From contig SVMZ01000017.1 in NCBI GenBank assembly GCA_015067185.1, positions 1 to 55,829 of the forward strand: a stretch of 55,829 nucleotides of DNA, in the 5' to 3' direction. The first letter of the stretch is position 1; the number at the start of each line of letters is the position of its first letter. Under the pieces are notes generated by a model. It was not told where the DNA came from. It was given only the letters and a program-made list of their open reading frames with translations, and ran no database searches. Positions 10,279 to 19,344 of this stretch are shown in pieces. This DNA comes from Oscillospiraceae bacterium. GTDB taxonomy: Bacteria > Bacillota > Clostridia > Oscillospirales > Ruminococcaceae. A program made the position numbers and the translations under genes.

Positions 10279-11238
10279 TCAGATTTCTGATGTGAATCGT
10301 GCGGGAATAACAATTTTACGTTCCGGTATTTCGCCTGCCAGTGCTTTGAGGAGGGAAGATACTGCGATGGAACAGAGATCGGCCAGGCGGTTATCAATGC
10401 TGCGGATGGGGGGAATGGTGCATTGGGCAAGGATGGAAGCATCAAATCCAAGAATAGGGATGTCTTTTCCGTTCAGCGCATGGAGCACACCAACCGAAAG
10501 AAGATCGTCACTGGTGAGGATAGCATCAAATTCCTGTCCTTCCTCAAGCAGACGCTGTGTGGCATTCCGGGCACTGATCAGACTGCGTTCAACAAAAAGT
10601 GTGGTAAGAGTGGAATCGGTTTCGGCAATGGCCTCCTGTATTCCATCCATTTTTTGTTTTCCGCTATAGGTAATAGCATCATAGAGGTAGAGAAAACGTT
10701 TACAACCCTTGGAAGCAAATTTTTTGACAGCTTCATATATTGCACCTTTTTCATCGCAAAGTGCGCAATACACATTGGGAATATCCAGAAAACCATTGAT
10801 ATTGGCAATGGGAACCGTAGAGGCAGCAGATTCAATGTGAGAGTTATCATCGGTTTCACTAAAGATAGAACCAATCAGGATGATCCCGTCTACATGTTTG
10901 CTCATGAGGAGTGAGATTCCGCGTTTTTTGCCTTCGAGATCATTGCCGGTACAGCAGAGCAAAGAATCCATTCCATGCTCACGCAAAAGACGCTCTACCT
11001 CGGAAACGGCTCGGGCATAGTGCAAATCGGAAACATCAGTGCAGAGAACGCCTACCATGCTCATACTACCGCTGCCAAGACCTCTCGCAAAAGGGTTGGG
11101 AGTATAGTGTTCAGTTTCAATGACTTCCATTACACGGTTGATCAGTTTTTCACTGACTCCTTTGCCGCCGGCAAGAACTCTTGAAACTGTTGCGGTGGAA
11201 ACGCCGGCTTTTGCTGCAATATCGTAGATGTTAGCCAT
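10279..11238 (-). CDS. LacI/GalR family transcriptional regulator
   Basis: A 319-aa regulator. The N-terminal helix-turn-helix is classic: NIYDIAAKAGVSTATVSRVL at residues 3-22. A hinge and a periplasmic-binding-protein-like effector domain follow (VGVLCTDVSDLHYARAV, DGIILIGSIF, ILTSDDLLSVGVLHAL). It probably binds a sugar or sugar-derived effector. It is divergent from the ceramidase-like gene at 11463 and is the obvious candidate to control it. A palindrome with a central CG in its own leader (11284-11293) looks like its operator, which suggests autoregulation. Confidence 0.92.
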   Translation of the reverse strand: MANIYDIAAKAGVSTATVSRVLAGGKGVSEKLINRVMEVIETEHYTPNPFARGLGSGSMSMVGVLCTDVSDLHYARAVSEVERLLREHGMDSLLCCTGNDLEGKKRGISLLMSKHVDGIILIGSIFSETDDNSHIESAASTVPIANINGFLDIPNVYCALCDEKGAIYEAVKKFASKGCKRFLYLYDAITYSGKQKMDGIQEAIAETDSTLTTLFVERSLISARNATQRLLEEGQEFDAILTSDDLLSVGVLHALNGKDIPILGFDASILAQCTIPPIRSIDNRLADLCSIAVSSLLKALAGEIPERKIVIPARFTSEI

Positions 11239-11283
11239 ATAAAAACTCCGATCTGGTTGTAGTTTGAAAAATGAATATCAGAA

Positions 11284-11304
11284 TTTCCGGAAAAATTTCC
11301 GAAA
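11284..11304. promoter_or_regulatory. Candidate LacI-family operator
   Basis: TTTCCGGAAA (11284-11293) is a perfect 10-bp palindrome with the central CG typical of LacI-family sites. A partial second copy, TTTCCGAAA, follows at 11296-11304. They lie between the lacI-type promoter and its start codon. Direct evidence is only the symmetry and position. Confidence 0.5.
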
Positions 11305-11314
11305 ATAAAGCACT

Positions 11315-11344
11315 ATTATATATCAGTATAACGGATTTTGACAA
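11315..11344 (-). promoter_or_regulatory. Promoter of the LacI-family gene
   Basis: TTGTCA (11344-11339), 18 nt, TATAAT (11320-11315) on the reverse strand. Confidence 0.65.
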
Positions 11345-11401
11345 AAATAGCAAGAGTTATTGTAGGAGAAACTCATAAAAGAATATAATTGGAAAAGGAA
11401 A

Positions 11402-11430
11402 TAGACAATGAGAGAAAAGTGTGATATAAT
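11402..11430 (+). promoter_or_regulatory. Promoter of the ceramidase-like gene
   Basis: TAGACA (11402-11407), 17 nt, TATAAT (11425-11430), ending 32 bp before the start codon. Confidence 0.65.
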
Positions 11431-11462
11431 AAAAATAAAGAATAAGTATATAGGAGAAAATT

Positions 11463-12755
11463 ATGAATCAGTTGTATTTAGGCGTTGCAAAAGAAAATAT
11501 AACACCGCCTGTCGGAGGGCTGCTTTATGGTTATGTGTTGGATGTTCATTCAAATGCTATAGAAGATGATCTGACAGCTACCGCTTTTTGGTTTAGACAG
11601 GGAAATAAACAAGCACTGATGGTTAGTTTGACGGTTTGTCTGATTCACAGTGACCTTTCTGATGAAATATTAGCGCTGTTGGCTGAGGAGTTTGATATTC
11701 CTGCAGGAAATATCCTCCTTTCTGCGACTCATACCCATTCTGGCCCAAATACAGCAGGAGAAGAAGGCTGGGGACCGGTGGATCATGAATATTGTCAGAA
11801 TATTTTTATTCCCGGTATCCGTAAGGCAGTTGCCGCCGCAAAGGAGAATATTAAAGCTGTAAAAATGGCTTCTGTGGTAGGAAAGAGCCTGGTGGGAGTC
11901 AACCGCCGAGAGCTGAGGCCGAATGACGAGATCGTATTGGGTCAGAATCATTGGGGTACGATGGATCCCAGAATGACCATTCTTTCCTTTAAAGATGAGA
12001 AGGGAAAGATTGTTGGAAATATGATCCATTACGGTGCCCACGGTACAGCAGCAGGCTGTAATCAAGAGGTTACCAGAGATTGGTCTGGAATAATGACTGA
12101 TGGATTGGAAGAGCGTTCAGGGGGAATTACAGCATTTTTTAACGGGCCTCAGGGCGATATCGGTCCCAGAATTTCCAACGGTAAGACAACGGGTAACATT
12201 TCTTATGTCCATGAGTTGGGAGAAATTGCAGCACGGGATGCGGTAGCTTTCTATGAAGAGATGGGAGAATATAAAGACGTAGAGCTTTTGGTTTCTTCCA
12301 GTGTGGTGGAAATTCCTCTGAAACCACGAATGAAATTGGAGAAAGCAGAAGAAATGCTCCCCGCTTATAAAGGGAAAAATGTCAATTTGGATGGTATGAT
12401 ATGCGGTCATCTGGAAAAGGTTATTGCATCCTATTCCTCCGACTATCAGGAGAAAAAGGTATATTGCCAGAATCAGACACTGATAGGGTTGGGCGATTAT
12501 ATTTTTGCGGGATTCCCTTATGAGCTTTTTGCAGAAATTGGATTGCGTATTGATGATGCTGTAAAAGAGAAAAACATTTTGTCCCTTTCTAACACCAACG
12601 GAACAGAGGGGTATTTTGTTACCAGAGATGCCATTGTTCGCGGAGGATATGAAGTTGGCGTATTTCTCTATACACATCTTCAGCCTTGGTGCGATAATGC
12701 CGATTATCATCTATTGAACGGTACCCTTCATCACATTCGTGAAGCACTGAAATAA
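11463..12755 (+). CDS. Neutral/alkaline ceramidase-like hydrolase
   Basis: A 430-aa protein that matches the catalytic domain of the neutral/alkaline non-lysosomal ceramidase family. It starts with the family pattern GVAKENITPPVGG, then shows the probable zinc-binding SATHTHSGPN near residue 85 and the HGTAAG...DWSGIM region near 200. It lacks a signal peptide and the C-terminal domain of secreted ceramidases, so it is likely cytoplasmic and may act on another amide or on sugar derivatives. Many clostridial members of this family sit in carbohydrate loci. GGAGAAAATT precedes the ATG. Divergent from a LacI regulator and probably controlled by it. Substrate is inference. Confidence 0.75.
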   Translation: MNQLYLGVAKENITPPVGGLLYGYVLDVHSNAIEDDLTATAFWFRQGNKQALMVSLTVCLIHSDLSDEILALLAEEFDIPAGNILLSATHTHSGPNTAGEEGWGPVDHEYCQNIFIPGIRKAVAAAKENIKAVKMASVVGKSLVGVNRRELRPNDEIVLGQNHWGTMDPRMTILSFKDEKGKIVGNMIHYGAHGTAAGCNQEVTRDWSGIMTDGLEERSGGITAFFNGPQGDIGPRISNGKTTGNISYVHELGEIAARDAVAFYEEMGEYKDVELLVSSSVVEIPLKPRMKLEKAEEMLPAYKGKNVNLDGMICGHLEKVIASYSSDYQEKKVYCQNQTLIGLGDYIFAGFPYELFAEIGLRIDDAVKEKNILSLSNTNGTEGYFVTRDAIVRGGYEVGVFLYTHLQPWCDNADYHLLNGTLHHIREALK

Positions 12756-12800
12756 ATGGCAGATAAGAAGCGGCAAGGGAAAAACAGAAGAATACATTTT

Positions 12801-12835
12801 CCGGAATCTCAGAAATGGGGTTCCGGTTTTCTTTT
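12801..12835 (+). terminator. Probable terminator after the ceramidase-like gene
   Basis: CCGGAA (12801-12806) pairs with TTCCGG (12821-12826), followed by TTTTCTTTT. The stem is short, so strength is uncertain. Confidence 0.55.
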
Positions 12836-13005
12836 ACGGAAGATACGGCAGACTGTGGCCTGGGATATCGACAGAAGTTGGAGTAAAAGAAAAAGATATA
12901 AAGAGACAGAGAAAAGGAATTTTGTAATGCAGGAGATAAAAGTATTTTATAACATAAAAAAATATTTCTTTGGGAAAGTTTGTGATTCAGATATAGGTTT
13001 GGTGG

Positions 13006-13034
13006 TTGTCAAACTCAGGAAAGTATGTTATTAT
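13006..13034 (+). promoter_or_regulatory. Promoter of the NSS transporter
   Basis: TTGTCA (13006-13011), 17 nt, TATTAT (13029-13034); the start codon is 46 bp further on. Confidence 0.65.
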
Positions 13035-13080
13035 ATTAACAATTATGTGTCATATTTTTAAGAAAGACGAGGATAGTAGT

Positions 13081-14631
13081 ATGAGCCGTGAAAAATGGTC
13101 GTCAAGATCGACCTTTATCTTCGCTGCAATCGGTTCTGCGGTTGGACTGGGCAATGCATGGCGTTTTCCGGGTCTGGTGGCAAAGCATGGCGGCGGATCG
13201 TTTCTGTTGGTATACATTGTTATGATGATTGTACTGGGTATTCCTATTTTGATGAGTGAAATTGCAATTGGCCGCCATGTTCGCCAGGGTGCGCCGGGGG
13301 CTATGAGAGCACTGAACAAAAAGGCTGAACCCATTGGATGGATTGCTGTTTCCAACGCGTTGGTTATTGCTATTTATTATGCTGTACTTTTTGCATGGGT
13401 CATCCTGATGTTCATTGCAAGCTATAAGTTTGCGGGACTTACCGGTGATGCAGTTGGTGCAAGTGGTTTGTGGAAGGGCCTGATTAAGACAACGATGACA
13501 ACATCCGGTTATGGAACCATTGCGTGGCCGGTGTTAATATGTCTGTTGGCTGCGTGGGGAGCCACCTTCTGGTGCATTCGCAACGGAACGGGAAGTGTTG
13601 GAAAGATCATTAAGTACATTGTCCCGCTGCCTGTGTTCTGTCTGTTGATTCTCGCCATCAGAGGATTTATGATGGATGGAGCTATGGAAGGAATGGCCAA
13701 ATTGTTCATTCCTGATCCGTCTGCTTTTTCGGATTCTACCCTTTGGGTGGATGCCATTGGACAGGTGTTCTATTCCATGTCGGTTGCTATGTCCATCATG
13801 TTTGCCTATGGCTCTTACCTTGACAACAAGAGTAATATTGCGGTGGACAGTATCATTATTGCTTTTGCCGATATGCTTGTCTCTGTTATTGCTTCTGTGG
13901 TTATGTTTACAACGATGGCCGGTGTGGGTATGCTTGATAATATGAGTTCAGAGGGTATCTCCACCGCGTTTGTTATCTATCCGCAGGCGATTGTTCAGCT
14001 GACAGATATTCCGTGGCTCAATGCGGCGTTCGGATATGTATTTTACTTTTGTCTGATGACGCTTGCCATTGACTCTCTTTTCTCTATTGTTGAGGGTGCA
14101 TCTACCGCTATTGCCGATAAGTTTAAGCTCAACAGAAAGAAAACAACCATTTCGATTTGTATTATTGATGGTATTCTCGGCCTGTTTTTCATCACCGGAG
14201 CCGGCCTGGCCTGGCTGGATATCGTTGACAACTTTGTCAACAGCTATACGGTTATCCTCACCGGTGTTCTGGAGACTGTGGCCATGGGCTGGTTCTTCAA
14301 GACAAGCAAGTTGCTTGGACAGATCAACAGGAATACAGGAAAGTTTAAGATGCCGCAGTGGATTTACAATCTCTCCATCAAATATATTGCACCGGTGATA
14401 CTTTCCGGTTTGTTTATATGGAATGTGGTATCCCTGTTTAGAAACGGCGGTATTTACGGTGCCGGCGCCGGTTATTCCATGGTTGCCAACATCATTGGCG
14501 GCTGGTTGATTGTAGCACTTTGTCTGACTTCCGGATTTATTATTAAGCTGATTGTCAAGGTAAAGGAAAAGAAAGGTTTTGTTGCCGATTGCCGCAGTTG
14601 GGATGAAATATCGGAAAATGAGGCTGAATAA
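13081..14631 (+). CDS. Sodium-dependent transporter, NSS/SNF family
   Basis: A 516-aa membrane protein of the neurotransmitter:sodium symporter family (LeuT, TnaT, MhsT). Helix 1 carries the family signature GLGNAWRFP with the unwound Na+/substrate site, followed by GGGSFLLVY and the helix 2 motif GIPILMSEIAIGR. About 12 hydrophobic segments are visible, as in full-length family members. It imports amino acids or related amines with Na+. The start at 13081 (MSREKWSSR) has GAGG upstream and keeps the usual short N-terminus; a longer frame from 13006 begins inside the promoter. Single gene between its own promoter and terminator. Substrate unknown. Confidence 0.93.
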   Translation: MSREKWSSRSTFIFAAIGSAVGLGNAWRFPGLVAKHGGGSFLLVYIVMMIVLGIPILMSEIAIGRHVRQGAPGAMRALNKKAEPIGWIAVSNALVIAIYYAVLFAWVILMFIASYKFAGLTGDAVGASGLWKGLIKTTMTTSGYGTIAWPVLICLLAAWGATFWCIRNGTGSVGKIIKYIVPLPVFCLLILAIRGFMMDGAMEGMAKLFIPDPSAFSDSTLWVDAIGQVFYSMSVAMSIMFAYGSYLDNKSNIAVDSIIIAFADMLVSVIASVVMFTTMAGVGMLDNMSSEGISTAFVIYPQAIVQLTDIPWLNAAFGYVFYFCLMTLAIDSLFSIVEGASTAIADKFKLNRKKTTISICIIDGILGLFFITGAGLAWLDIVDNFVNSYTVILTGVLETVAMGWFFKTSKLLGQINRNTGKFKMPQWIYNLSIKYIAPVILSGLFIWNVVSLFRNGGIYGAGAGYSMVANIIGGWLIVALCLTSGFIIKLIVKVKEKKGFVADCRSWDEISENEAE

Positions 14632-14645
14632 AAAATGATAGCGTG

Positions 14646-14675
14646 ATCCCCGCACATCTGTGCGGGGATTTGTAT
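14646..14675 (+). terminator. Intrinsic terminator of the NSS transporter
   Basis: ATCCCCGCACA (14646-14656) pairs with TGTGCGGGGAT (14659-14669), then TTGTATTT. Confidence 0.88.
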
Positions 14676-14690
14676 TTGGAAAATAAATGT

Positions 14691-14721
14691 CCCGATCTAT
14701 GATTGTTATTCATAGATCGGG
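14691..14721 (-). terminator. Terminator after trkH
   Basis: A 12-bp stem (CCCGATCTATGA / TCATAGATCGGG). On the reverse strand it is followed by ACATTTATTTT. It serves the trkA-trkH operon. Confidence 0.8.
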
Positions 14722-14771
14722 GCAACTGTTTGTAATCATTTTCTGGAAGAGAAACTTCCTACGGGGAACAA

Positions 14772-16226
14772 TCAGTATTTTCTCCATGTTCTGCGGGAGA
14801 AAATCATAAGCATGGGGAAAATCTCCAGACGGCCGGCAAGCATATCAAAAATTAAAACCAGCTTCGAAAATATGCTGAACTCAGAAAAATTACCAATTGG
14901 TCCAACCATATCAAAGCCGGGACCGATGTTGTTAAAACATGCGGTAACGGCTGAAAAGCTGGTGGTAAAGGAGAAGCCGTCGATAGATATGGCGAGGAAA
15001 CTGACAAGCATGATAATCACGTAAGCGGAAAGATAGGAGGCTGTTTTAGAGATAACATCTTCATCCAGAAAACCGTCATCGGTTTGAATGACCTCCACTT
15101 TCTGCGGGTTGAGTACTTTATGGATAGAGCGGCGCAGAGATTTGAGCAGAATAAGTGCACGGCCGCATTTGAAACCGCCTCCCGTACTGCCGGCACAGGC
15201 ACCAATAAACATTAAAGCAAGCAGAATAGCTTTTGAAAAGCTAGGCCATAAATCGAAGTTAGCAGTGGCGAAACCAGTGGTTGTCATGATACTTGACACC
15301 TGAAAAGCCGAATGATGGAAGGCTTGCCAGAAAGTAGGATAGAAATCGCGGATATTGATCGAAATAAGAAGGGTACTCAAAAGCAGAATAGCAATATACA
15401 TACGAAGCTCATTGTTGCGGATAAAACGACGGAAGTCGCCAAGAAGAAGAAGGTAATAACAACCAAAATTCACACCAAATAAAGCCATAAATACCGTACA
15501 GACACCTTGAAGATAGGGGGTGTAGCTGGCAATACTGTCATTATAGGTGCCAAATCCGCCGGTACCGGCAGTACCCATGGCGATACAGAGAGCTTCAAAA
15601 AAGGGCATACCACCAATTAGCAGGAAAATTAGGTTTAAAACAGTGAGAAGAATGTAAAGAAGATAAAGAATAGAAGCTGTTTGCCGCATTTTGGGAACAA
15701 GTTTGCCAACATTGGGTCCAGTACTCTCTGCTCGGAGGATATGGATTGTAAAACCACCTTTACCGCCCAGAGGGGCAATAGCAAGGAGAAATACCAGAAC
15801 GCCCATTCCACCGAGCCAGTGGCTGAAGCTTCTCCAGTAGAGCAGACCACGCGAGATTACCTCAACGTCTGTTAAAATAGTGGCACCAGTAGTGGTGAAG
15901 CCGGAGACAATCTCAAACAGAGCATCAATAAAATGTGGAATTTCACCGGAAAAGCAAAAGGGAAGGCAGCCGAGGATACTGATAATGGTCCAACCAAGAC
16001 CGACACAAACCATACCCTCGCGCTCATAAAAACCTTTTGAGGGTCTTTTTCTGCACAATAGCTGGAGAATGCCAACAATAGCAGTAGTAATGAGCATGGT
16101 ATAGAGAAATGCAAACCCGGCGTGGCTGTCACCATCGGCAAAACAAAGAATGAGAGCCGGAAACATAAAAAGACCTTCGACGGCAAGCAGCATGGATATG
16201 TAATATCCCATCATTTTTAAATTCAT
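14772..16226 (-). CDS. trkH: Potassium uptake membrane subunit TrkH/KtrB
   Basis: A 484-aa channel-like K+ transporter with four repeated pore segments. The filter-loop glycines are visible as SGFTTTGATIL, GTAGTGGFGTYNDS, MTTTGFATANF and NNIGPGFDMVGP. It moves K+ across the membrane, gated by the TrkA/RCK subunit. It follows trkA with a 9-bp gap, so the two are co-transcribed. Length is typical of TrkH (about 480 aa) and longer than KtrB. Confidence 0.95.
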   Translation of the reverse strand: MNLKMMGYYISMLLAVEGLFMFPALILCFADGDSHAGFAFLYTMLITTAIVGILQLLCRKRPSKGFYEREGMVCVGLGWTIISILGCLPFCFSGEIPHFIDALFEIVSGFTTTGATILTDVEVISRGLLYWRSFSHWLGGMGVLVFLLAIAPLGGKGGFTIHILRAESTGPNVGKLVPKMRQTASILYLLYILLTVLNLIFLLIGGMPFFEALCIAMGTAGTGGFGTYNDSIASYTPYLQGVCTVFMALFGVNFGCYYLLLLGDFRRFIRNNELRMYIAILLLSTLLISINIRDFYPTFWQAFHHSAFQVSSIMTTTGFATANFDLWPSFSKAILLALMFIGACAGSTGGGFKCGRALILLKSLRRSIHKVLNPQKVEVIQTDDGFLDEDVISKTASYLSAYVIIMLVSFLAISIDGFSFTTSFSAVTACFNNIGPGFDMVGPIGNFSEFSIFSKLVLIFDMLAGRLEIFPMLMIFSRRTWRKY

Positions 16227-16235
16227 GATAAAACC

Positions 16236-17597
16236 TCAGTCATCAAAGATATCGTTAAGTTGATAAATTAATGTATCGCCGGTGGAGACAATAACCACAA
16301 TATCCCCTCTGTGAAAGCTGGAATTACCGTTGGGGATCTCTGTTCTTCCGGCGCGGGTAATACTGACAATCAGAACGTTCTTTTTGGTTTTGAGTGTTTT
16401 GAGGGGCTCGCCGCAATGGAGGGTATTGGCATCGACCGAAAACTCAGTGGCTTCGGCGTGACCGTCTGCAATGGTGTGCACAGAGAGTGCGGCACCGGTT
16501 TGATTACGCATAGCACGTACATAGCGGACAATGGAATTGGTGCACAAAGTGGTGGGGCAGACGACACTTCCAACAGGAAGATTGTGAATGATCTCATCAC
16601 TGTAAACGTGGCTTATCTTGGTAATAATCTGAGGAACACCCAACGTATGACCGTAAAGCGAGATCATCATATTCATTTCATCCATGCCTGTAGCGGTAAC
16701 GAGAGAATCAAACTTATCAATGCGTTCACTTTCCAGCGTGGCTTTATGGCTGGCGTCGCCATGGACAATTTCAATATTGGGAAGAAGCGTTGCCAAATGA
16801 CGGCAGCGTTCATAGTCTTTCTCGATAATTTTAACGTAAATACCTGTTTTTTCTAACTGCTGAGCAAGATAATAACTGATGCCGCCGCCGCCAACGATCA
16901 TAACACTGTCGGAACGCTTGGTAATGATACCAATATTTTTAAGCAGGAGTGCAAGGTTATTGGTGGGGGCAGTAACAAAGATTCTATCGTTTGCGCGGAG
17001 TATAAATTGTCCGTCTGGTACAAACGCAACCGAGCCACGGGCAACCATGCAGACAAGGACGCTGCATTTTATAATATTCCCAAGATCGGAAAGGGCAACA
17101 TCACAGAGTTTGCTGTTGGGTTCAATTTTGAGCTCAACAATCTCAATTCTGCCTTTGGCAAAGCTGTCACGTTTTAAGAAACCGGGAAACTGCAGCAAAC
17201 GGGCAATTTCGGCAGCGGCTTGCCGCTCCGGATTGACAATCATGGACAGAGCAAAGATCTCACGCATGGAGTAGATCTGTTCTGCATATTCCGGGTTACG
17301 GATACGGGCAATGGTGTGAAGGTTTGGATTCATGCGGTGCGCAGTGGCGCAGCAAAGCAGGTTGACTTCATCTGCTCCTGCAGCTGCAATGAGAAGATCG
17401 GCTTCTTTAATTCCGGCATGACGGAGAACCGACATGGAGGCGGCATTGCCTTCATAAACCATGACGTCACATAATTCTACGGTGGATTCAAGAATTTTGG
17501 GATTGGAGTCGATTAATGTAAGGTCATAGCCCTCAGCAGAGAGCTGACGTGTCAGAGTAGAACCTACTTTACCGTTTCCGGCTACTATTATGTTCAC
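16236..17597 (-). CDS. trkA: Potassium uptake regulatory subunit TrkA
   Basis: A 453-aa cytoplasmic protein with two RCK units, each a Rossmann nucleotide-binding domain plus a TrkA-C domain. The glycine motifs are VAGNGKVGSTL (residues 5-15) and MIVGGGGISYYLA (from 233). It binds NAD(H)/ATP and gates TrkH. I start it at GTG 17597: GCGAGGA lies upstream, and the protein then begins exactly at the Rossmann strand, as in other TrkA proteins. A longer open frame reaches 17795 but crosses the promoter. It is the first gene of the trkAH operon. Confidence 0.95.
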   Translation of the reverse strand: MNIIVAGNGKVGSTLTRQLSAEGYDLTLIDSNPKILESTVELCDVMVYEGNAASMSVLRHAGIKEADLLIAAAGADEVNLLCCATAHRMNPNLHTIARIRNPEYAEQIYSMREIFALSMIVNPERQAAAEIARLLQFPGFLKRDSFAKGRIEIVELKIEPNSKLCDVALSDLGNIIKCSVLVCMVARGSVAFVPDGQFILRANDRIFVTAPTNNLALLLKNIGIITKRSDSVMIVGGGGISYYLAQQLEKTGIYVKIIEKDYERCRHLATLLPNIEIVHGDASHKATLESERIDKFDSLVTATGMDEMNMMISLYGHTLGVPQIITKISHVYSDEIIHNLPVGSVVCPTTLCTNSIVRYVRAMRNQTGAALSVHTIADGHAEATEFSVDANTLHCGEPLKTLKTKKNVLIVSITRAGRTEIPNGNSSFHRGDIVVIVSTGDTLIYQLNDIFDD

Positions 17598-17646
17598 AAA
17601 AATTCCTCGCTTTGTAAGAAGATAAAAGAATAAATAGTATGTGTTT

Positions 17647-17674
17647 ATTATATCATTTATATGAAAAAAATCAA
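17647..17674 (-). promoter_or_regulatory. trkAH promoter
   Basis: On the reverse strand TTGATT (17674-17669), 16 nt, TATAAT (17652-17647). Confidence 0.65.
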
Positions 17675-17813
17675 TATCTGAATGTTTTTGTGGGGGAAAT
17701 GAGTGGTGATTAGTTGCATCAATATTCAAAAAAGTTGGGTCAATCGGTGGAGTCCAACATATGATGTATCGTGAAGCAGAATGAAAAGCTTCCATAGTGA
17801 AAGGAGAAGTGAC

Positions 17814-18665
17814 ATGGCAACATTTACAAACCAGGCAACACTGTCATATAACGGTGTTGCAACCAATTCTAACATTGTGGTTGGAGAGATACAGGAAGTC
17901 CTTGCGATTACCAAGACAGCTCTGGTTAATTCCTATTTTACCAATGACACCATAACCTATGTGGTAAGTGTTGTAAACAGCGGGACAACAGCTTTTACAA
18001 CGCTGACTTTGACTGATGATCTGGGAGAATATACCCAGGATGAACGTACGCTGGTGCCGCTGACCTATATCGCCGATTCACTGAAATATTATATCAATGG
18101 TGTTCTTCAGCCGACTCCGACAGTATCAGCAGGAGCGCCGCTTACAGTCAGCGGCATCTCTGTTCCGGCTGGCGGCAATGCATTGATTATATATGAAGTA
18201 AAGGTAAACCAGTATGCACCCTTAGCAGCCAGTGGCAGCATTACCAATGAAGCAGAGCTTTCGGGAGGAGGGCTGACCGCAGCAATCGGTGATACAGAGA
18301 CGGTTACGGCAGGAGAATCTGTTGAACTGACAATTGCCAAAGCACTCTCTCCCTCCAGAGTTCCCGAAAATGGCCAGGTAACCTATACCTTTACAATTAC
18401 CAACACCGGGAATACAGCGGTACCGTTTGGCAGTGATATCGTTCTCAGCGATATTTTTGATCCGGTTCTCACCATAACCTCTGTCACCTTTGACGGTGTT
18501 GCATGGAGTGAACCGGCAAACTACACTTATAACGAAGCAACCGGAGAATTTGCCACAGTATCCGGCCAGATTACCGTTCCGGCAGCAAGCTATACGCAGG
18601 ATGAAAACGGTGCATGGATTGTAGAGCCGGGAGTAAGCACCCTGGTTGTTGTAGGCACCATTTAA
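17814..18665 (+). CDS. DUF11 repeat protein without signal peptide
   Basis: A 283-aa protein, Thr/Val/Ala-rich and almost free of Cys. Two beta-sandwich repeats of the DUF11 'conserved repeat' type are visible: residues about 30-140 (ITYVVSVVNSGTTAFTTLTLTDDLG) and 172-283 (VTYTFTITNTGNTAVPFGSDIVLSD). Such domains usually build surface stalks, but this protein starts MATFTNQATLSYNG with no signal peptide, no sorting motif and no membrane helix. AAGGAG precedes the ATG at 17814. It stands alone between divergent trkA and a strong terminator. Function unknown; it could be released by an unusual route or be intracellular. Confidence 0.75.
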   Translation: MATFTNQATLSYNGVATNSNIVVGEIQEVLAITKTALVNSYFTNDTITYVVSVVNSGTTAFTTLTLTDDLGEYTQDERTLVPLTYIADSLKYYINGVLQPTPTVSAGAPLTVSGISVPAGGNALIIYEVKVNQYAPLAASGSITNEAELSGGGLTAAIGDTETVTAGESVELTIAKALSPSRVPENGQVTYTFTITNTGNTAVPFGSDIVLSDIFDPVLTITSVTFDGVAWSEPANYTYNEATGEFATVSGQITVPAASYTQDENGAWIVEPGVSTLVVVGTI

Positions 18666-18694
18666 CAGAATGGAAAAACACAGAGGAAAAGTTG

Positions 18695-18722
18695 AACAGA
18701 GCCGCAATGCGGCTCTGTTTTT
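18695..18722. terminator. Terminator between the DUF11 gene and mntP
   Basis: An 11-bp stem (AACAGAGCCGC / GCGGCTCTGTT) with a 3-nt loop is followed by TTTT on the plus strand. The mntP stop codon (18723-18721) lies in the T-tract. Confidence 0.9.
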
Positions 18723-19311
18723 ATATAAATGACGTGATGAAAATCTCAAGACCGATGATAATGAGGATAATGCCGCCGATCAGCCCGGATTTATTAGAGA
18801 ATTTGTTTCCAAATTTTTTGCCGATGTATACACCTGCTGTACAGATAAGCATGGTGACAAAAGAGATGATAAATGCAGAAACCAAAGCCATGCTGAAGTG
18901 ATATTCTGCAATGGTAAAGCCGACAGAGAGTGCATCAATGGAAGTAGCGACACCCTGAACCAAAAGAGCAGCAAGGCCAATAGCTGGTTTCTCTTCGTCG
19001 CATTCGCAGCTGCCGTGACGGAAACAGTCGAAAATCATCTTTCCGCCGATGTAAAGGAGGAGGAGGAGGGAAATCCAGGGGATGAATTTTTCAAACATTT
19101 GAAAATAATGGACAAGCCTGGTGACGAAAAACCATCCGAGCAGCGGCATAAGCGCCTGGAAAAAAGCAAAAATTCCAGCAATGAAAAACATTCTTCTGCG
19201 TTTCATGCAGGGTTCGTTCAACCCGTTTGCAACAGAGACAGAGAAGGCATCCATAGCCAGACCAACGCCCAGAAGGGCACTGTTAAAAAAGAAGATAAAA
19301 TTCCATTCCAA
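18721..19311 (-). CDS. mntP: Manganese efflux pump MntP
   Basis: A 196-aa membrane protein with six predicted helices in two related halves. Each half carries the MntP acidic signature: LAMDAFSVSVANGL near the start and ATSIDALSVGFTIAEY in the middle; the Asp residues bind Mn2+. It exports manganese. I prefer the TTG start at 19311: GGGGGT lies 6 nt upstream, and the protein then has the usual short lead before MDAF. An ATG at 19329 in frame lacks a ribosome binding site. A yybP-ykoY manganese riboswitch in the leader supports both identity and regulation. Confidence 0.93.
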   Translation of the reverse strand: MEWNFIFFFNSALLGVGLAMDAFSVSVANGLNEPCMKRRRMFFIAGIFAFFQALMPLLGWFFVTRLVHYFQMFEKFIPWISLLLLLYIGGKMIFDCFRHGSCECDEEKPAIGLAALLVQGVATSIDALSVGFTIAEYHFSMALVSAFIISFVTMLICTAGVYIGKKFGNKFSNKSGLIGGIILIIIGLEIFITSFI

Positions 19312-19344
19312 AAAATTACCCCCAAGCATGTGGTTTTGATGGAA

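Larger units (their letters stand above)
12756..13080 (+). other. Intergenic region, no convincing gene
   Basis: A 101-codon open frame begins right after the ceramidase-like stop, but it lacks a ribosome binding site, has a skewed Lys/Arg-rich composition and runs across a terminator-like hairpin and the next promoter. I treat it as non-coding. The region holds the hairpin at 12801-12835 and a promoter at 13006-13034. Confidence 0.6.

Noticed and set aside
12756-13061. A 101-codon frame immediately after the ceramidase-like gene
   Set aside because: No ribosome binding site, no similarity, and it crosses a hairpin and the next gene's promoter.
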